A DNA stretch of 64,000 bases, from contig CAJNOP010000308.1 of assembly GCA_905250075.1 (NCBI GenBank), positions 154,533 through 218,532 of the forward strand, in the 5' to 3' direction. The position numbers were made by a program, and so were the translations under genes. Positions 25,681-39,000 of the stretch are shown one piece after another (the stretch's first letter is position 1; the number at the start of each line of letters is the position of its first letter). Below the pieces are notes generated by a model, which was not told the origin of the DNA, did not search any database, and was given only the letters and a program-made list of their open reading frames with translations. Origin of the DNA: Rotaria sp. Silwood1 (lineage: Eukaryota; Rotifera; Eurotatoria; Philodinida; Philodinidae).

Positions 25681-28600
25681 ATGTTCGTCAAAAAAGTAAA
25701 TTTATTTTTTACTAATATTTATATATATATATATATATTATATTTATATGATTAAAGTTTTATTTAATAGCACAGTAAAGAAAATACTAATCCATTTTAT
25801 GGAATGGTAAAAAATCCAAAAGATAAAAAAAGTTAGATATTACATCTTAAAGAAAATTTTCTTTTTCATTCGTTATTATCTATTAGAAGTCATTGATGAC
25901 AATAAGTCATCATCTATTTTTGATAGTCCTTGTTCAAGTGTATCATCAATATCACCTGTAAGTTCTCATTCAAATTTAAACAATTATTCTATTTGAACTT
26001 TAGGATAAACAAGATGTTGTAATAATTCTTGATGATGATGACGGTGAAAATGATACTACAATTGATGAACAGTCAAGTATTGATACTGACGAAAAGAATG
26101 ATAGTTTAATTTTCAAAAATTTAATTGGTAAACTTGAACTTAATAGTGAACTAATTGTTATAAAGCCAAATTTACCTATACGAATATGTACAACAGCTGT
26201 AGCTTATTCAAATCTTCAAGATACTCATATAATCATGGTAAATCAAATAAAGAGTTATTCATAAAAAAAATAAATAAAAAAGATCTCTATTTCTTTTTTT
26301 GTATTGAGGTTCATAATCCTCGTATGTCAACTTCTGAATGTATAACTAAAAGACAAGCGTATATGAAAGAATCTTGTTCATCATTTCTTGTACCTATACG
26401 AACACGTATATTTCATCGTTCATTATCACTACTTGGTTTTATATATGAAATACCTTGTCCAATAAAAAATAATAATCGATATCTTGTTTTATTTGACAAT
26501 TTTACAGCATCATATCATTCACATTCAGAATTTCATCTTTGTTTATGTCAAGATTTTCGAAGACATATTTCAAATATTGATTATAAAGACTTACAATTAT
26601 ATTATCAACATGCTTTTCAAAATTTAAATCTATCTATACGTTCAAATTATACGATAGATGATATAATTCGTGTACGAAAATTTGGTGCTCAATATCATAA
26701 TGTTCGTATTATTGATATTGATTGTTCATTAATAAAAATTTGTTTTTTTGAACGAAAATCAAAAAAAGAAATATGGATTCATTCAAATTCATCAATTATT
26801 GAACAATCTCAACAAATATCACAAATAACAACATTAATGATTCCACCATCACCACAAACTCCAACTGAAGATATCAGTTGTTCATATTCTGATTTAACAC
26901 GATTACGAAAACGAAAAGATCATAATGATAATACAAATGAAGGTATGTTTCAAATCGATTAAAACTTAATTATCTGTTAGATATATATAAAAAAAAAAAG
27001 TAAAACGAATCTTTGAAATATATGTCTTACTAAGCATCAAGTTTTTCGAATAATTCTTTTTCTTTGTCAATAATTGTTAGTGAGTTTCAAGACTATTATA
27101 GAATGAATTCAATTTTGTTATTTATAGAATTGAACTACAATGTTGTACAAAAAAAAAATTATAACGAGAAATACTGAACATAGTTTCATTATATTCAAAA
27201 TTTATTATTCAAGAATCAATGTGATTCGAATCGGATCAAAACTATCGATAGATCGTTCGGTATAATGTTTGCTTTACTGACGGTAGTGCAAACAAAGTCT
27301 GTCTTTAGATACACACAAAGTTTGGAGAAAGTTTGTCGGACATCTATGCATTTACTATACAGTTTCATTGTCACAATTGGCTTTGAGGATCGATTGATAT
27401 ATAGTATTTTCAAAAGTGTCGCGCTATTGGTATAAAACTTATACTGAAAAGTCAATTTTGATAAGGATCTAAGAAAAATTCATAGTATCGAGTTCTTTTA
27501 AGCCTTTTTTTTTGATTCAGTAAGGCAGATTTATTTCAAAAAGAACTTATCATTGGACGACATTTCTCTATTAGTAAAAATATCGATTTATCTGCTAAGA
27601 CATATCTCTATTTTGTCTTGTAATTCAAGAAGTGTTGTAATTCTAGAATTAACATTCATGAATATTTTTCAGACTAGATAAGTTACCTTAATTATAAATA
27701 CATTCCTATGTTTGAAGAAAACGAAATGTTTGAACTTTTTCATTAAAGAAAATGACTTGATTTTACAAAATCATCATAATCGAAAAGAACATATATATAA
27801 AATTCATTTTTTTTTAAATAATTTTATATAAATTACCTAGGGCAATCGTTACGAAATACCGTAACATTACCGTAAGGGGTCATTATGTTATGTCGTCTTG
27901 TATCTTGATATCACACCTAGTATTACTATCTGTATATGACACTGTATTCTCATTGTAAAAGTGTTGTAATTTTGTCCTATTCTATTATACATAGAGTCGT
28001 ATTACTAACCTTGTATTTACATAGAAATACGACCATGTTAATATGCCGTATTTCAAGGTAAATATATTGTATTCTTCGATCAGAATATTAATATTAGAAA
28101 CTCAGACATATTGAATTTATATTTTAGGTAGTAAAAAATTTCGTGATAAATCTAATACTAAACAATTATCAATACAATATCAACAAATGTCTTCATCATC
28201 TATATCTAAAGAACAAATATCAACAATATCACGTAATAATATTGTAACAACTTATTATACAAATATACTTTTACCAAAATTTCGAATACTTAATGCTTTA
28301 CCATCAATAACACATAAATGTAGTCGACAATGTGTTTTAATAGCTGAAGAAAATTTTTCTCCAAAAAAAATTCAAACAAATCCATTTTTACTTCCATTTG
28401 AATGTAATTGGTCAATTGTTGATAGTAAACCTCGTGGTTATAAAACACCATGTCGTCGTATACTTTATTCACTTGATGATATTGAACAATATCTTCATTT
28501 AACACAATCAAAATTATCAATAAAATTTTTTATTGATGGAGTTTTAACACGTTTTAAACCACCAATTGATGATTATGATAAAAAATTTATTATACTTAAT

Positions 28601-31600
28601 GATCTTTCAAAAGGACAAGAAAATGTTGAAATATCTGTCTATAATGATGTTGATAATGATAAACCAGATAATTTTACATATATAACACAAATTCAACCTA
28701 TTGATCATCGAATTTCTGCAGCACTTAATGATACAAATTCAACATCATGTTGTGACTGTACTGATAAGTAAGTTAATTAATCTCAATTCTTTCTCTCTAT
28801 CAGAAATCTATCTTAATTTCGAAACTATTGATCTCTATCAAATCTTTCAGTAGATATGTGTTTAAATCTATACAAAGAAATTTCACTCCAAAATATTCAG
28901 CTATTCAAGAATAGTTCTTATATGAGAAGGGACCAAAAATAGGCACTCGCGCTTATTTTAAAATTCTTTACTAAATCGAATATATACAAAGGTTGAATTG
29001 ACGTGAGAATATAGTCAATACTTACCGTTACAACTTAACAAAACCTAATTTTTAAAAATTATCTATGGAAGATAGTTCATTTTTCATGTCGCAGATTTAA
29101 AGAGAAGCTAAAAAAACTTGGATGACTGAAGTTTGAAGACCATTCTTCATATTATGAGTCAGGGGTTTTAATGGACTAAGGTCGGATCAAAAGTTGATAA
29201 CCCAATGTGTTGCACCTCTTTCAGCTCAGTACCATACATTGAAACTTTTGTTGATATAAAAACAATGAATGATAGTACATTTGAAAATAGAAAACTTCAA
29301 CTATTCAACCATATGATTATGTCGAACTTTCATTTTTATTCATTTTTTTTTCAAAGTTGTAATGATCGAATGAAATGTGCTTGTTTTCGTAAAACATTAA
29401 AACAAGCTCAACTTAATCAAGATCCATTAGTTATTGAAAAAGACAAAAATCGTTATACACTTGCATATATGTTAAAAACAACAGGTTATCAACGAAAACG
29501 TTTACTTAATCCAATATCAAGTGGTGTATATGAATGTAATTCAAAATGTTCATGTCATCGTGAACATTGTTCAAATCGTCTTGTACAACAAGGTTTATTT
29601 GTACATTTACAATTATTTAAAGATAAATTAAAAGGTTGGGGTTTACGTGCATTACATGATTTACCACGTGGAACATTTATATGTGAATATATTGGAGAAT
29701 TATTAACATCAGATCAAGGACATGAACGTGCTCAAAGTATAGATGATAAATATCAAACAAGTCTTGATTTAGTTAAACAAGTTCGTTATGAAATTAATAA
29801 TGAAGATGGAGATGATGGTGATATTGATGATGATGATGATGAACCATATGTTATTGATGGAAGTTTATTTAGTAATTTAGGAAAATATTTTAATCATTCA
29901 TGTGAACCAAATATGTTTATACAAAATGTATTTATTGAATCCCATGATCTTCATTTTCCCAATCTTGCTTTATTTACTCGAACACATGTTAAAGCTGGTC
30001 AAGGTATATATCTATTGAAATTTTTTTCAATTAAAAATAGAATTAAAAGAAAAACATATCATAGTCTAATAAATTATATATCATGAAGTTTTAATATATA
30101 TGTTTAGAAAGTTAAACTGTTAAACATTGAACGATATATATTTTATATAGAAAGTACTCTCTCAATGTCATATCAATCTAATTATAAATTGATCCACATA
30201 ATAACAGACGGCGAGTGTTCTATGATGTCTAAAGATGTTTGTTACTGTAGAGCTTTGACGCCAAACTATGACTGATTTCCTGGACTTTCCAATCATGTAT
30301 AAGTAATTCTCGAAAAATCAAATTATGGAACTTTCACTTCAACTGTTGTCTTTAGATAAGAAGAGTAACTCGTAGAAACATGTCCAAAAAAAACCCGAGT
30401 TCATTTGAAAAAGACAATGTCTTGACAAAGGCATATTCTTTTCAATCAGTCTTTTATCCAGGTTTTTTTCTCCGGAGGGACGATTTGAAATTTCGTGAGG
30501 GCGAAAATTTTTTTCGGGAGGGGGCAAGTCATATAGTTCATCATGCAATGATCGCGAGTCTCGGAGGAGCGAACCCGATTTTCGGGAGGGCGTCGCGCCC
30601 TTCCCCGAGCACTCCTCTGGATAAAACATTGTTTTCAATTGAAACTTTCAGGATATGCTAAGAATCATTTAACGTATCTATAGGCAAAATTTTAGATAGA
30701 AACTCGGTTATTTGATTTTTTTTGAAAAGTATTCTAAAATGGCCCAAAAAAAATTCCGTAAATCGATTATAACTCAACCTCAAAGGTTCATAAGGATCAA
30801 TCATTTTACACAAATGGTACCGACATTAGTTTGTTCTACTTATTCTTTTTTGCTCTGATTATCTTATAGAGAATATGTAATAAAACTTTGTTGAAAATAC
30901 ATAATGTCAAGTATCGCTATGCACAGATGAAATGATATGACAACTTGACAGTCCAGTATCGACATATATTTCAGATCGAACAGTTCGCCAGCTCAGTTCG
31001 ATTCTATATTTTGCCCTTTTGAACTTTTACCAATTCTACTGAGACCTACTTGTGGTTTCAATATGAGCTCAAACAGCGGCTGTCACTTGGATTAATTACC
31101 TCATATTCATATTAATTTCTTAAGGGAACGCGATAGTCTTCTATTCTAAAGAATTATTCAAAAAAATAACGAAAGAATCTTCTATTGCAAAAAAGAGTTT
31201 TAATTAAAATATGAAAATAGAATACATTGAACAACTGTAAATAATCTTTCAATAAGAACAATCAATATGAATATACGCATTCTTGCATAGAGATACAAAT
31301 ATTAGACAATATTTTTTCTCGATAGATAATTAGTACATTGTTTGTTTAGCCATTCTTGCTAAGTTTCATAACCTTATCATCAAGATTAAATAATCAAAGA
31401 ATGATATTTTCTATTATGCGTTGTCTAATCTTGTACAAACTTCATACGTACGATTAATGATAGTCTTTAACAAACGTATATCAAGTGTTAATTAAGAATC
31501 ATTAATTTGATTTTTGTTTTTTTGTCATCTGAATAATAATAGAACTACACTTACTTTAAATAATTAAAACAACAAAAAAAAAATGAACATTTACTTTTCT

Positions 31601-31898
31601 ATCTTTATAAAACAAAAAACAAAAAATTAATTTCATTGTTCTTTTCAATTAAAAGTATTGAATTACAATTGTTACTTAACAAAGATAACATATCATGTAT
31701 AATTTCATAGTTTATATAACATTTAAAATTATCAATTGAACAATTCATTTATTAACAATATATTGATTTTTGTCTGTTTTAATTAATTTTTTTGTTTTTG
31801 TTTTAGAACTTACATGGCATTATAACTGTGAACTCTTACCCGATCGTGAAGTGAAATGTTTTTGTGGATCAAAAAATTGTCGTGGTCGAATTTTGTAA
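25681..31898 (+). CDS. SETDB1: histone H3K9 methyltransferase SETDB1/eggless
   Basis: Writes H3K9 methylation in the nucleus and in animals silences transposons and chromatin domains. Eight exons: 25681-25695, 25771-25831, 25887-25957, 26004-26237, 26309-26942, 28128-28767, 29357-30003, 31807-31898. All phases agree and give about 797 aa. In order: acidic N-terminus, tudor region (about 128-300, with RYLVLFDNFTASYHSHSEF), MBD-like block (about 370-520, with HKCSRQC and GYKTPCRRILYSLDDIEQYL), Cys-rich pre-SET (CCDCTDN, CNDRMKCAC, YECNSKCSC, CSNRLVQQG), and SET with FICEYIGE, GKYFNHSC (727-734) and ELTWHYNC. Post-SET is CFCGSKNC (C785, C787, C792) and the protein ends GRIL. The insert that splits SET is only an acidic run of a few dozen residues, far shorter than in vertebrates. 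The 15-base first exon is the least certain part. An alternative ATG is in exon 2. Confidence 0.92.
27840..28085 (+). repeat. dispersed MITE-like repeat, copy B, in a SETDB1 intron
   Basis: The right part aligns with 22020-22170. The ends show a weak inverted repeat, TTACGAAATACCGTAAC near 27848 against the complement of ATGCCGTATTTCAAGG near 28042 (shared core GAAATAC). It lies in the 1185 bp intron 26943-28127 and accounts for about a fifth of it. Confidence 0.55.
30454..30624. mobile_element. GC-rich 171 bp MITE-like insertion in the last SETDB1 intron
   Basis: It starts TTATCCAGGTTTTTTTC and ends GCACTCCTCTGGATAA. The outer TTATCCAG/CTGGATAA is an 8 bp terminal inverted repeat. Inside are GGAGGG, GAGGGCG, GGGAGGGGGC and GGGAGGGCG tracts. 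The base composition is strikingly GC-rich compared with the AT-rich 1803 bp intron (30004-31806). Open frames across it on both strands are by-products of composition. Confidence 0.6.
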
Positions 31899-33090
31899 AA
31901 CAAAACATAGTCAAGTCAGATTAAATTATATATTTATGTCGTATTTTCTTGACATATTTTGTTTGTATATGTCCATTTTCTCTGTTTTCTTTAATTCCAT
32001 TCTTTTTTCGGTTTCATTTTTTCTCTTTGGATTGTATGTGTATTTTTGATATAAAAAATTAGTTCTATGATGACTTGTGTTTATATTCTTCTCGGTCAGA
32101 TTCGTTTGCTAACTAATTGAGAAGAACAAGCCAAAAAAAAAATGAATGACTTTTATTATTGTCTATATGTTTTATGACCTTCGATGTTGAGTGTGTACAG
32201 TTGATAAGCTATTAATGTTGGAGAAAGGGCAGTCAATGGAATAATTCCATACATAGTTGCTTGTGTGTGAGTATTAAAGAATAAGAGAGAAAGTAATTGG
32301 TCTTGATTCTTTATGGCAGCGCGATATTTGTTTGTTCTTCTATTCTAACGATTACGCAAGTTATACAACTACATAAAACGTTGATTACACCCACACACAC
32401 GCATATATATAATATATATATATTATATATATTTATTAGATTTCCTAGTGCTTTGTTAAATTTCACTTGTATGTAACTTGTATATGTTCTCAAGAGATTA
32501 ACTACGTAGGAAATAATGGAGTAGAAAAATATATATTTTTGTTTTCTTTTACTTATATAGAGATAAGAAGGTGCTGACAATACGTTAAGTGTAGATGAGG
32601 CGATAGGAAATCTTCTAATTGGTCAGTTTTCTTTAGAGAGATAAGCTCTCTCAATAAAAACTACAAGACAAAAATCATTTATAGCTTGATAATAACCTGA
32701 TAGCACATGAAGTTTTACAATTCTTATTGTATGTTCCCTAGTCTTATTCTTTCTTTAGTGTATTCGTAATAAAAAAATAGAAGAAAAGGTCGATGAGCTT
32801 TTGAATCTTTCTTTCTCTTCTCTACACTTAATTATTTCCATCCCAAATATTGACTTGAGTTGAATAAGACATTTGCTCGACTAGATTATTTTGTTATCTA
32901 ATCATATTCATAGTTATAATTGAATTCATTCTGTTTTTTTTTTTTTGTAAAAGATTTCTTTCATTCTATAAATCAAACAAATGAATCTTTTTTTCTTTTT
33001 TATTTAAAACTGGCAACTTCATCTGTTCAAAAACAACAGCAAAATGCTACGAAATTGAATACTAAAAATACTGTTCTTTCATCACTAGCA
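31899..33090. other. intergenic region between SETDB1 and PTPN3/4
   Basis: AT-rich with TA repeats at about 32404-32440. No gene or RNA supported. It should contain the phosphatase promoter and possibly a short 5' exon. Confidence 0.5.
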
Positions 33091-36000
33091 ATGCCAATAA
33101 ACACATCTTTATCATCATCACAATCAACAGATGAATCAATATTTTCAACAATACATTTATCAAATATTTCAAAAACTAAAAAAAATTTATTATCACGTAT
33201 GATATCATTAAAAAATTCATCAAATAATAAAACAACCATAGGTCGTTCATATAATTTACGTTCATTTGAAATTACACATGATCATTATTCAATTGTTATA
33301 CATTTTCTTGATGATAGTGAACGAACATTTTTTATTGATGTAAGTTAAATAGATGTATTTTGTTTTTTTTTTGTTTCATTTTAATAAAAATAAATGTGGA
33401 AACCTCGGATTTAAATCCGAGAGTTATGTGTACTTCAAAAAGTAAATGAGACAGATGAGTTATTCTAGAATGTGGGGACATAAAAACTATCCTGGCAAAC
33501 CTTTTCTATAAACACTTGATTTTTATTGGTTACTGATCAACCAATGGGATTTCGAGGCGAATGGAGCACAGATTCGAGTTCTCCAGCCCAGAAAACCTCC
33601 AACTATCATCTCTGTGATCGTAAGATAGAGCTCGAATTGTGGATCAATTAGAGCATGGACAAGAACAGAACCGAATTTCGTTTAATTATCTTTGTGATAG
33701 GTGAGTCAGCCTTCTTATGTCTTTATGTTCTATAAACCATTTTGTAGCTCTTGAAATTCTCTATCGAATGGTATATAATAGTTGGGGTTTTAGTTGACTA
33801 TGATAGGAAAAGTCTTTTACGAAAGCGGCGATGGGTCGATTTTCCCATAGGAAGCCATAGGAACAAATGGGTATTTTTGCAATAACTCAGGAACGGCTCG
33901 GCCGATCCTTCTCATCTTCGAACTCGACCGAGATATTGTTAAGACTAAACTATGTAGAAAATTTCATCGCGATCGGACTCTCCTTTCAAAAGTTATCGTG
34001 TAAACGGACGGACGGACGGACGGACGGACGGCCGGACGGCCGGACACACTGACCGATTCTAGAAGTGTACTCACTTTTTGAGTACACAAAAACAGAAAGC
34101 ACAATATAAATTGTTACATATTTTTTATTTACTAGCGTCGTTGTAAAGGAATTGATTTATTAAATCAAGTTTTTGATTATTTGGATTTATCAAATGAAAG
34201 AAAATATTTTGGTTTACTTATTGAAGATTTAACACAAGATTTTTCATATCGTTGGTTAGATTCAACAAAAATACTTAAAAAACAATTAAAAACTAATTTA
34301 TTATCATATCATCTTTATTTTAAAATACGATTTTTTCTTACTAATCCATCAACACAAATTGATGATGAATTTACTAAATATTTATATGTATTACAATTAA
34401 AAAAAGAATTATTAAATGGAAAAATCTTATGTTCAAGATCAACAGCTGCAATTTTAGCTAGTTATATTATACAAAGTAAATAGAATACCATGAAATCTTT
34501 ATTTTCTATCATACACAGACGATTATTACATACATATATATATATATATACATAGGTGAACTTGGTGATTATAATATAAATGAACATCAACAAGGATATT
34601 TAAATGATTTTCATTTTGTACCATTTCAAAATTCAGATTTTGAAAAAGAAGTACAACAATATCATAAACAACATAAGTAAGAAAAAAAAATAAAAAATTG
34701 ATTATTCAATGTAATGAAATTTTTCAAAGTGTTGTTGATGAGCGTCTTATCATGTAAATGTTGTGTTAAAATTCTAAAGACTTATTAAAAACATGTTGAT
34801 CAAGTTTTGTTCTATATCTGCTCTTGAAGCAAATTCTAATCATCAGAATTTGTCCCCAGGTCACAAAAACCGGTAAGGAGCCGGTAAAGCGAGAAAAACC
34901 GTCGGTTTACCGTGGTAAACCGGAAAAAAGTAGCGGTTCATCACGATTTTTCTATGTCACGGAGCCGGTAACCGGACCGGTAAAACCGCGGTTAACCGCC
35001 GGTTTTTGCCCGATTTTCATCACATGGATCGTATCCGTGTAACAGTGTCGAAGTCTTTTCTATTGAAAATTACATCTTTTATTTCTTTTCAAAAATCATA
35101 TTCATTCGTCAGATTTTGACTGCTCCTATATTCGAATTATTTTTTTCTAGTTTGTTTCTCAGATGGTACATTTATTGTTAACTGCAGTATATTGTCAAGG
35201 CATCCATATTCCTCTGATAGATTTATTCTGTCAAAAGTTGATATCTGTTCAGATAGAGAATAGCTAGATAACATATAAAAATCCCTGATGCATATGAATG
35301 ATAGATTTTTTTTAATTATCTTCTTTTATTAGAGGTCAATCGGCAGCTGATGCTGAAAATAATTATCTTCGTGTTGCTAGTTCGTTAGATATGTATGGCG
35401 TTGAATTACATAAAGCATCTGTTAAAGTAAAAATATTTTAATCTTGAAATATTTATTTTCTATTTTAATTTAATTAGATATCAAATACAAATAATAGTAT
35501 ATATAGTTCTATTGTTGAATTATATGTTGGTGTTTATGCTATTGGAATATCTATCTTTCAAAATTCAGTTAAAATTAATACATTTTCATGGTAAAACAAA
35601 AAAAAAACATACATTAAGAAATATTTTTATTTTATTTTTTGTAAATAAAAAAAAAAAAATAGGGAACAAATAACAAAAATATCATTTAAACGACGAAGAT
35701 TTTATGTTCAACTTATTAAAAGTCTCGTAAGTATTTATTTATAAATATATTTATACTAAGAAAATAGATTGCAAATTAAACTGTCATACTTGACGCATTT
35801 TAACTTAAGATGAACAATAATAAATTTTGTTAATAAAGTTTTTTCTACTTCTAATAGGTTTTAAATAGATATATAAACTGACTAAAAATAATGATGTAAG
35901 TAGTGAAGCTTACTCGAATCAAGATTATGGCTGTAAATAATTCTCTCAGAACCTAAGAAAAAAATCTATTTGAACTTGAAATATGCTTGCACTTCATTGA

Positions 36001-39000
36001 CCTTTCAATTTATTGTTAAGCTTCTCTTAAGAATTTCTTTTCAATCACTAGACAAAAGAACAATACTTGATTTTTAAGTAATTCTAGTCATCGAAATCAG
36101 TTGCTTCAATCTTGTGATTTTTGCTATGTTGATTTTATATAACTAGAGAGAGAGAGAGAGAGAGGACCGTATTTATCTATATGGTTGATCTATTATTTAG
36201 TAATTTACATTATCATAGTCAATCTTATATAAATGGAACTATTTCTTATATGTTTCATCTCTATAAATACCACTACGTTATTTCATACATCAATTCGCGT
36301 ATTGAAGCATTATATCTTGAATGTAGAATTATGTTCTGTACTGCTTGAATAACAATAAAGAAAGATTCGAAATATTTTTTTGAGAATAGTCAAAGAAGAA
36401 AATAGTTTATTTCAATGGTCGAAATCAGTTATTTTTAAGATGATAATAATTTATTTCATTAATTAGAACCATTCATAATGACAAAATCATTTATTTTCTC
36501 CTTGTTTTGACTGATGAAATCTTATATAAGAAACATTAATGTAGATATAAACTCTCTGTCTTTTGGCAAATTTTGCTAATTACATTGACTTTGAGCAAAT
36601 CCAGATGATTGTGAAGGACTACAAAATGATTCTATATTATTGATTCCAATCGTACAGAATCAACAATTTATTTTTGTTTTTCTTTACCATTAAGTCTTAC
36701 AAAATTTTCAAAGATATTTTCATGCTAATAAATGACTTTGCTTGTAATTGATTCATCATTTATTTAAAAAACAAAAATCGATGTAAATTGATCTGATGAA
36801 TTAATCATAGATTATTATGTTAATATTAATTCATATATAGAACTTCATATAAAACTTAAACTTATAATAATTACTACGACATAATGATTAAACTATTAAA
36901 GAAATTTTTTTGAATTGCATTTGTCGTTTTTCTTTTTTTTTTGTTATACTATAAATAATTATTTTTCTTTAGAATTCATCTGATGATAATTCAATAGTTT
37001 TTACATTACGTAATTATCGTTGTTGTAAATATTTATGGAAATCATGTGTTGATCATCATACATTTTTTCGTTTAACAACATTACCAAAAACTAAAATTTT
37101 TCAATTTACTAATAAACTTCGATATCAGTTAAATTTCATTTTTCTTTTTAATAAATATTAGATTTTTATTTTTTTGTTTTAGTACGGATATTATACCAAA
37201 TGAATTATTAATGAAAACAAATGAAAAAAGACAAAAAATATTTCAACGGTTTACTGAAATATATTGATTTTTTTAATATTATAAATTTGATCTATTAATT
37301 TAGAGTATCAAGTCGTCGAACTATACGTTCAAAAACTATTTCATCAACATTACCAATATCATCTCATAATAATTTTTTTCAAAATAAAAATTCAAATTTA
37401 CAAAGCGTTTTCTTTCTTTCATCATCAAATATATCAATATCAAAGTCAGATAAAATTTTAAATCAACAATTATCATCATCATCATTAGTATCGCCACCAA
37501 AACCTCCACGACAAACATCATTCAACAATAGTGTACTTATTGAAGCAAATGAATATAAACCAAAAAATGCAATATTATCTAAAAATGATTATCAAGATAG
37601 GTAAGAAGAAAATTGATTGTTTTTTGTGTGTATTATGTTTATTTATTAATTAATTTGAAACGATTGATACAAGAAAAATCATTGTACTAAGAGTTTTGCT
37701 CACTATTTATGTATATCGAGATTTTAACACGATAAAATAGTCAAATCGAAATTTTCTTTGTAGAAAAAAAATACAACAATACTTGTGAAATGGATATAAA
37801 TAATTATTTAAAAAGAAAAGAAAAAAGAATTTCTATTCTTATTTTAGTCTTCAAATATCAAATCAAAAACTCCCATTAAACAATTCACCTAATGTTAATG
37901 AAGTATTATCTATTGATCCGAATGCTATTCTAATAAAACTAAGACCTGATACTGATGGTCGATATGGTTTTAATATTAAAGTAGAGTTTTCTTTTTTTTT
38001 AACTTCTTATTTTCAAAAGATAAATTAATAATTTGATTATTTTAGGGTGGAAAAGATAAACAAACAGCAACTATTGTTTCAAAAGTAGTATTAAATACGT
38101 CAGCAAGTCGAGCATTACTTCATGAAGGTGATACTATATTAGCAATTAATAAGATTGATATTCGAAATCATTCACATGATGAAGTAAATTGAATCGAAAA
38201 ACTTATTTAAAAAAAAAGAAAAGAATCGTATTTTTCTTATCGAAAATTTTTATATTTAGATTATTAAGATGATTCGATGTTCACGTGAAAGACTATCTGG
38301 TGAATTAGAACTTCATATAAAACCTTGTAATGAGAAAAGTTTATTAAAAGAATCATTACAAATACTACGTAATGATATTTCATTAAATCGTTTGATCGAA
38401 CAATATCGAGTAAGATTTGATTTATCTTTAAAAATAAATAATCGTTTATTTTTTTAATTTTAAACTTAGACACTTCAGCGTCATAAAGATGGTTTTACAT
38501 TTGACATAGGTCGAAGTGAATGTAATTATTATCATAATCGTTATAAAGATGTATTACCTTATGATCAAACACGTGTTATACTTAAAACGAATTCTGAAAA
38601 TGATTATATTAATGCAAATTATATTAATGTAAGAATAATTTTTGGCTTTTCAAAATTTTGATTTTATTAATTTTTTTTTCAGATGCCAATTAATTCAACA
38701 GATATTATTAATCGTTATATAGCTACACAAGGACCATTACCAATAACATGTGAACCTTTTTGGAAAATGATTTGGGAACAACAATGTAGTTTAATTATAA
38801 TGTTAACAACTTTATTTGAAAAGTAATAAATAATTAATTTTTTATTTTAAGAAAATATTTCGTTCTCTCTTTAACTTAGTGGTCGAATAAAATGTCATCA
38901 ATATTGGCCAAATATATTAGAAACAATTGATTATGATTTATTTACAATTCGATGTTGTCGTGAAAGAAAAGAAAATGAATTTATTTATCGTGAATTTTTA

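Noticed and set aside
30339..30661. Overlapping 93-99 codon frames on both strands
   Set aside because: They arise from the GC-rich MITE in the SETDB1 intron, where stop codons are rare.
33867..34052. 61-codon frame ending in Thr-Asp-Gly-Arg repeats
   Set aside because: Product of the GGAC tandem repeat inside a transposable element.
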